Of a DNA stretch of 7,929 bases, positions 5,779 to 7,929 are shown in pieces. This stretch comes from Bacteroidales bacterium (GTDB taxonomy: Bacteria; Bacteroidota; Bacteroidia; Bacteroidales; UBA1556). Position 1 is the first letter of the stretch, and each line of letters opens with the position of its first letter. A program made the position numbers and the translations under genes. Location of the stretch: assembly GCA_029939445.1 (NCBI GenBank), contig JAOZSY010000072.1:3515-11443 (forward strand), read 5' to 3'. The notes beneath the pieces were generated by a model. The model had not been told where the DNA came from. It made no database searches and saw only the letters and a list, made by a program, of their open reading frames with translations.

Positions 5779-6624
5779 ATGAGAATATTTAGTGATATTT
5801 ATGACTTACAAGAGCACTTAAATAAGCTTAGAAAAAACGGAAAATCCATTGGGTTTGTTCCTACAATGGGAGCTCTACATAATGGTCATATTTCATTAAT
5901 AAAGTCGAGTATTACTGAAAACGACATAACGGTATGCTCCATTTTTGTAAATCCAACTCAGTTTAATAATAGTGCTGACCTACAGAACTATCCTCGTACT
6001 ATGAATGCGGATATTGAATTATTAGATTCTATAAACTGCGATTTAGTTTTTACGCCTACTGTTGAAGCCATGTATCCAAAACCCGAAACTGAAATATTAT
6101 TTAACTTTGGTACAATTGAGCAAGTAATGGAAGGCAAAGATAGACCTGGTCATTTTCAAGGAGTTGGAACTATTGTAAAAAAACTATTTGATATTGTAGA
6201 ACCCAATAATGCATACTTTGGCAAGAAAGACTATCAACAACTACTTATAATTAAAGAACTTACCCGACAATATAATTTATCGCCAAATATTATTGGTTGT
6301 GAAATAATTCGTGAAAATGATGGGCTAGCAATGAGTAGTAGAAATACTCGACTTACAAAGCACCAAAGAGATGAGGCTCCTTTTATTCGTAAAACAATGC
6401 TTTGGGCAAAGGAGAATATTGAGAATTATTCGCCTAATAATTTGACTAAAGAAGTTGAGAATAGAATAAACTCAAATTCTGAAATGAGGATTACTTATTT
6501 TGAGATTTCGGAAGCTAACACTCTAATAAAATGTGAGAACTGGGAAAGCAATACTGATTATATAGGTTTTATTGTTGTGGAAATGGGTGATGTTAGATTG
6601 ATTGACAATATTGAGTTATTTTAA
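5779..6624 (+). CDS. panC: Pantoate--beta-alanine ligase (pantothenate synthetase)
   Basis: PanC condenses pantoate with beta-alanine using ATP, through a pantoyl-adenylate intermediate, to give pantothenate, the precursor of coenzyme A. From the ATG at 5779 the protein has 281 residues, normal for the family. Motifs run in the expected order: PTMGALHNGH at 28-37 with the nucleotide-binding HxGH (H34, H37), FVNPTQF at 56-62, RPGHFQGVGTIVKKLFDIV at 122-140, FGKKDYQQ at 147-154 and the KMSKS-like loop MSSRN at 185-189. An in-frame TTG two codons upstream (5773) is a poorer start. The gene diverges from the GT5 gene, with 111 bases between start codons. Its end overlaps the convergent GT9 gene by 9 bases. 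No panD (aspartate decarboxylase, the beta-alanine source) follows, although panC and panD are often adjacent in relatives. The enzyme looks intact. Confidence 0.97.
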   Translation: MRIFSDIYDLQEHLNKLRKNGKSIGFVPTMGALHNGHISLIKSSITENDITVCSIFVNPTQFNNSADLQNYPRTMNADIELLDSINCDLVFTPTVEAMYPKPETEILFNFGTIEQVMEGKDRPGHFQGVGTIVKKLFDIVEPNNAYFGKKDYQQLLIIKELTRQYNLSPNIIGCEIIRENDGLAMSSRNTRLTKHQRDEAPFIRKTMLWAKENIENYSPNNLTKEVENRINSNSEMRITYFEISEANTLIKCENWESNTDYIGFIVVEMGDVRLIDNIELF

Positions 6625-7587
6625 AGCCAGACTTATACCCTCTACATCTTGCTGAAGCATACAGTTAAAATGTTTTTTAGGGCATTTATCATATCCTATT
6701 TTGCTACAAGGGCGACATCTAAGGCCTTTTACTTCAGCATTATAAACTATGCTATTAGAATCATTTGGCAAAAGAGCCGTCATCCCAAATTCAGGAATAG
6801 TATTTCCCCAAAGAGCAATAATATTTCTATCAAATGCCGCAGCAATATGCATAAGACCTGTATCTGCTGTAATAATATTTCTAGCATATTTCACCACCGC
6901 CGCCGATTGATTTAAAGATAGTTGCCCACATAAATCAATACAATTATCTCCTATTTCTTTCTTAATTTCTTCTGCTTTAATAATATCGTCATTGCCACCA
7001 ACTAATACTATTTTAGAATTAGATTTATTGGCAATATTCACAAAAATATCCTTTGGTATTTGCTTTGTGAAATGCGCTCCACCAACTACAAACACACTAT
7101 AATCTTCGCTCTTATCTAAGCCAAGTTGTAAGAAAAAAATATCATCCTCATTACTAATATAGTAATCCAATCCTTTGCCATCATATTTTAAATCGAACTG
7201 ACTTAAAGTATCCATATATCTATCTACAATATGTACTGGAGGAAGAATATCCATTCTTAAATATACCCGCAACCACTTTTCATAGTTAAGTTTATTAAAA
7301 GACCTTACAGGCTTTCTAAGTTTGGCAATTAAACGTTTTGTTCTAAGATTATGGTGGAGATCAATGATGTAATCGTAATTTTCGCTCTTCAGCTGATTGT
7401 CTATTTCTGTAATTTCATTCTTAAAAGTAAACAGCTTATTTATATTGGGGTTGTTTTCTAATACCATTTTAAACTTATCCTTAGTAACAAAATGCACCTC
7501 ATGCCCTGCATTAGCCAAAGCACGTATTACCGGTGTGGTAAGCACAATATCACCAATGGAAGAAAACCTAAGTATTAGAAATTTCAT
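6616..7587 (-). CDS. Glycosyltransferase family 9 (LPS heptosyltransferase-like)
   Basis: This 323-residue protein fits the GT9 family, whose known members (WaaC, WaaF, WaaQ types) transfer heptose from ADP-heptose to the LPS inner core at the cytoplasmic face of the inner membrane. The N-terminal signature is RFSSIGDIVLTTPVIRAL at 7-24, followed by DLHHNLRT at 76-83. In the C-terminal nucleotide-binding half are GGAHFTKQIP at 169-178, VLVGG at 194-198, ITADTGLMHIAAAF at 239-252 and LWGNTIPEFGM at 259-269. A cysteine cluster near the end (C291, C294, C302, C309) follows the pattern CxxC-x7-C-x6-C. Length and domain content are complete, and no signal peptide is present, as expected. The sugar and acceptor cannot be read from sequence, and the enzyme need not use heptose in this phylum. 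It appears to be transcribed alone from the box at 7617-7624. Confidence 0.92.
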   Translation of the reverse strand: MKFLILRFSSIGDIVLTTPVIRALANAGHEVHFVTKDKFKMVLENNPNINKLFTFKNEITEIDNQLKSENYDYIIDLHHNLRTKRLIAKLRKPVRSFNKLNYEKWLRVYLRMDILPPVHIVDRYMDTLSQFDLKYDGKGLDYYISNEDDIFFLQLGLDKSEDYSVFVVGGAHFTKQIPKDIFVNIANKSNSKIVLVGGNDDIIKAEEIKKEIGDNCIDLCGQLSLNQSAAVVKYARNIITADTGLMHIAAAFDRNIIALWGNTIPEFGMTALLPNDSNSIVYNAEVKGLRCRPCSKIGYDKCPKKHFNCMLQQDVEGISLALK

Positions 7588-7616
7588 AAACCTTATAAGT
7601 ATTATTTACTATTATG

Positions 7617-7624
7617 CAAAAGTA
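7617..7624 (-). promoter_or_regulatory. Bacteroidota -7 promoter box for the GT9 gene
   Basis: The minus strand reads TACTTTTG, matching TAnnTTTG exactly, 30 bases upstream of the GT9 ATG at 7587. The distance is close to that of the box upstream of the GT5 gene (28 bases), which supports both. No clear TTTG -33 element is seen. The predicted leader is about 20-25 bases. Confidence 0.7.
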
Positions 7625-7742
7625 CGAAATTTAAGCATGTTTTATTAATCTTAATCTGCATTATTATTACTGTTAGCAAACAATGCTTTTCTAATAATCA
7701 AATGAAAAAACTGATCCAGATATCTATCGGGACTATAACCCA

Positions 7743-7929
7743 TCACTCCTTAACAAACTTCTCACTGAAGCGCCTTCCATTTTTCATAAGTCCTTCGATA
7801 ACATATAGCCCTGATGCAAGTTTTCGTATATCAAGTCGGCTTTGAATTGCATTAACTTGCTTTTGTAATACCATTTTACCACTAATATCAATAATACTTA
7901 GTTCTTTTATTTGCTGACTACCTTTTACT
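7743..7929 (-). CDS. T9SS type A C-terminal sorting domain (partial, 3' end)
   Basis: The frame is open from the right edge to a TGA at 7745-7743 and encodes the last 61 residues of a larger protein that continues outside the window. It has the features of the Por/type IX secretion C-terminal sorting domain: a strand then a turn in IKELSIIDISGKMVLQ, LDIRKLASGLYVIEG near the middle (compare the common LS.G.Y.. motif) and the ending RRFSEKFVKE (compare the usual KFVK tail). Such domains direct cargo through the outer membrane and are removed at the surface. Cargo is commonly an enzyme or adhesin, but the functional part is not visible here. It has no start codon within the window and is easily missed. 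The gene lies upstream of the GT9 gene in the same direction, but 155 bases and a promoter-like box separate them. Confidence 0.85.
   Translation of the reverse strand, partial: VKGSQQIKELSIIDISGKMVLQKQVNAIQSRLDIRKLASGLYVIEGLMKNGRRFSEKFVKE

Noticed and set aside
7690..7742. Terminator after the T9SS cargo gene
   Set aside because: Only short weak pairings (for example AGCA/TGCT near 7675-7688 on the minus strand) are visible, without a proper T-tract; nothing I could support.
307..7929. Defence island, toxin-antitoxin, phage or secondary-metabolite system
   Set aside because: All complete genes are assignable to housekeeping or envelope families, with no nuclease, transposase, integrase, reverse transcriptase or toxin-like small gene pair seen.

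Overview
The window looks like chromosomal DNA from an AT-rich member of the Bacteroidota, probably near the Bacteroidales, though I cannot name a genus. Four things point there. Family-specific genes are present: a DUF4270 lipoprotein, a DUF3127 protein, an UpxY/NusG-like factor and a stand-alone GT5 N-terminal domain. A type IX secretion C-terminal sorting domain lies at the right edge. TAnnTTTG boxes of the Bacteroidota -7 promoter class sit about 30 bp upstream of two genes. Strong Shine-Dalgarno sequences are absent.

Layout from left to right. Positions 1-250 are non-coding and hold a small island of repeats and hairpins, more GC-rich in part than the rest. A strong hairpin with a T-tract (252-287) then closes a six-gene minus-strand cluster. 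In transcription order this cluster is a short glycogen-synthase-like GT5 protein (5667-4852), a DUF4270 lipoprotein (4847-3546), glmS (3529-1691), an UpxY/NusG-like factor (1662-1168), a cytoplasmic cyclophilin (1147-713) and a DUF3127 protein (705-307). Gaps are only 4-28 bp and no internal terminator is visible, so one transcript from the promoter at 5695-5702 is likely. panC (5779-6624, plus) diverges from this cluster and converges on a GT9 glycosyltransferase (7587-6616, minus), overlapping it by 9 bp. The GT9 gene has its own promoter-like box at 7617-7624. The right edge holds the last 61 codons of a minus-strand gene encoding a T9SS cargo protein.

Functionally this is mostly housekeeping with an envelope flavour. 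GlmS makes glucosamine-6-phosphate for peptidoglycan and LPS, the GT9 enzyme probably builds LPS core or a related glycan, UpxY-type factors usually promote elongation through polysaccharide operons, and the DUF4270 protein is probably membrane-anchored. PanC makes pantothenate, the CoA precursor.

I found no CRISPR array, phage, insertion sequence, toxin-antitoxin pair or defence system. The parts least explained by current knowledge are the DUF3127 protein, with its SSB-like acidic tip and polyproline linker; the GT5 protein, which lacks both the KTGGL motif and the C-terminal half of glycogen synthase; and the fixed pairing of that protein with the DUF4270 lipoprotein.
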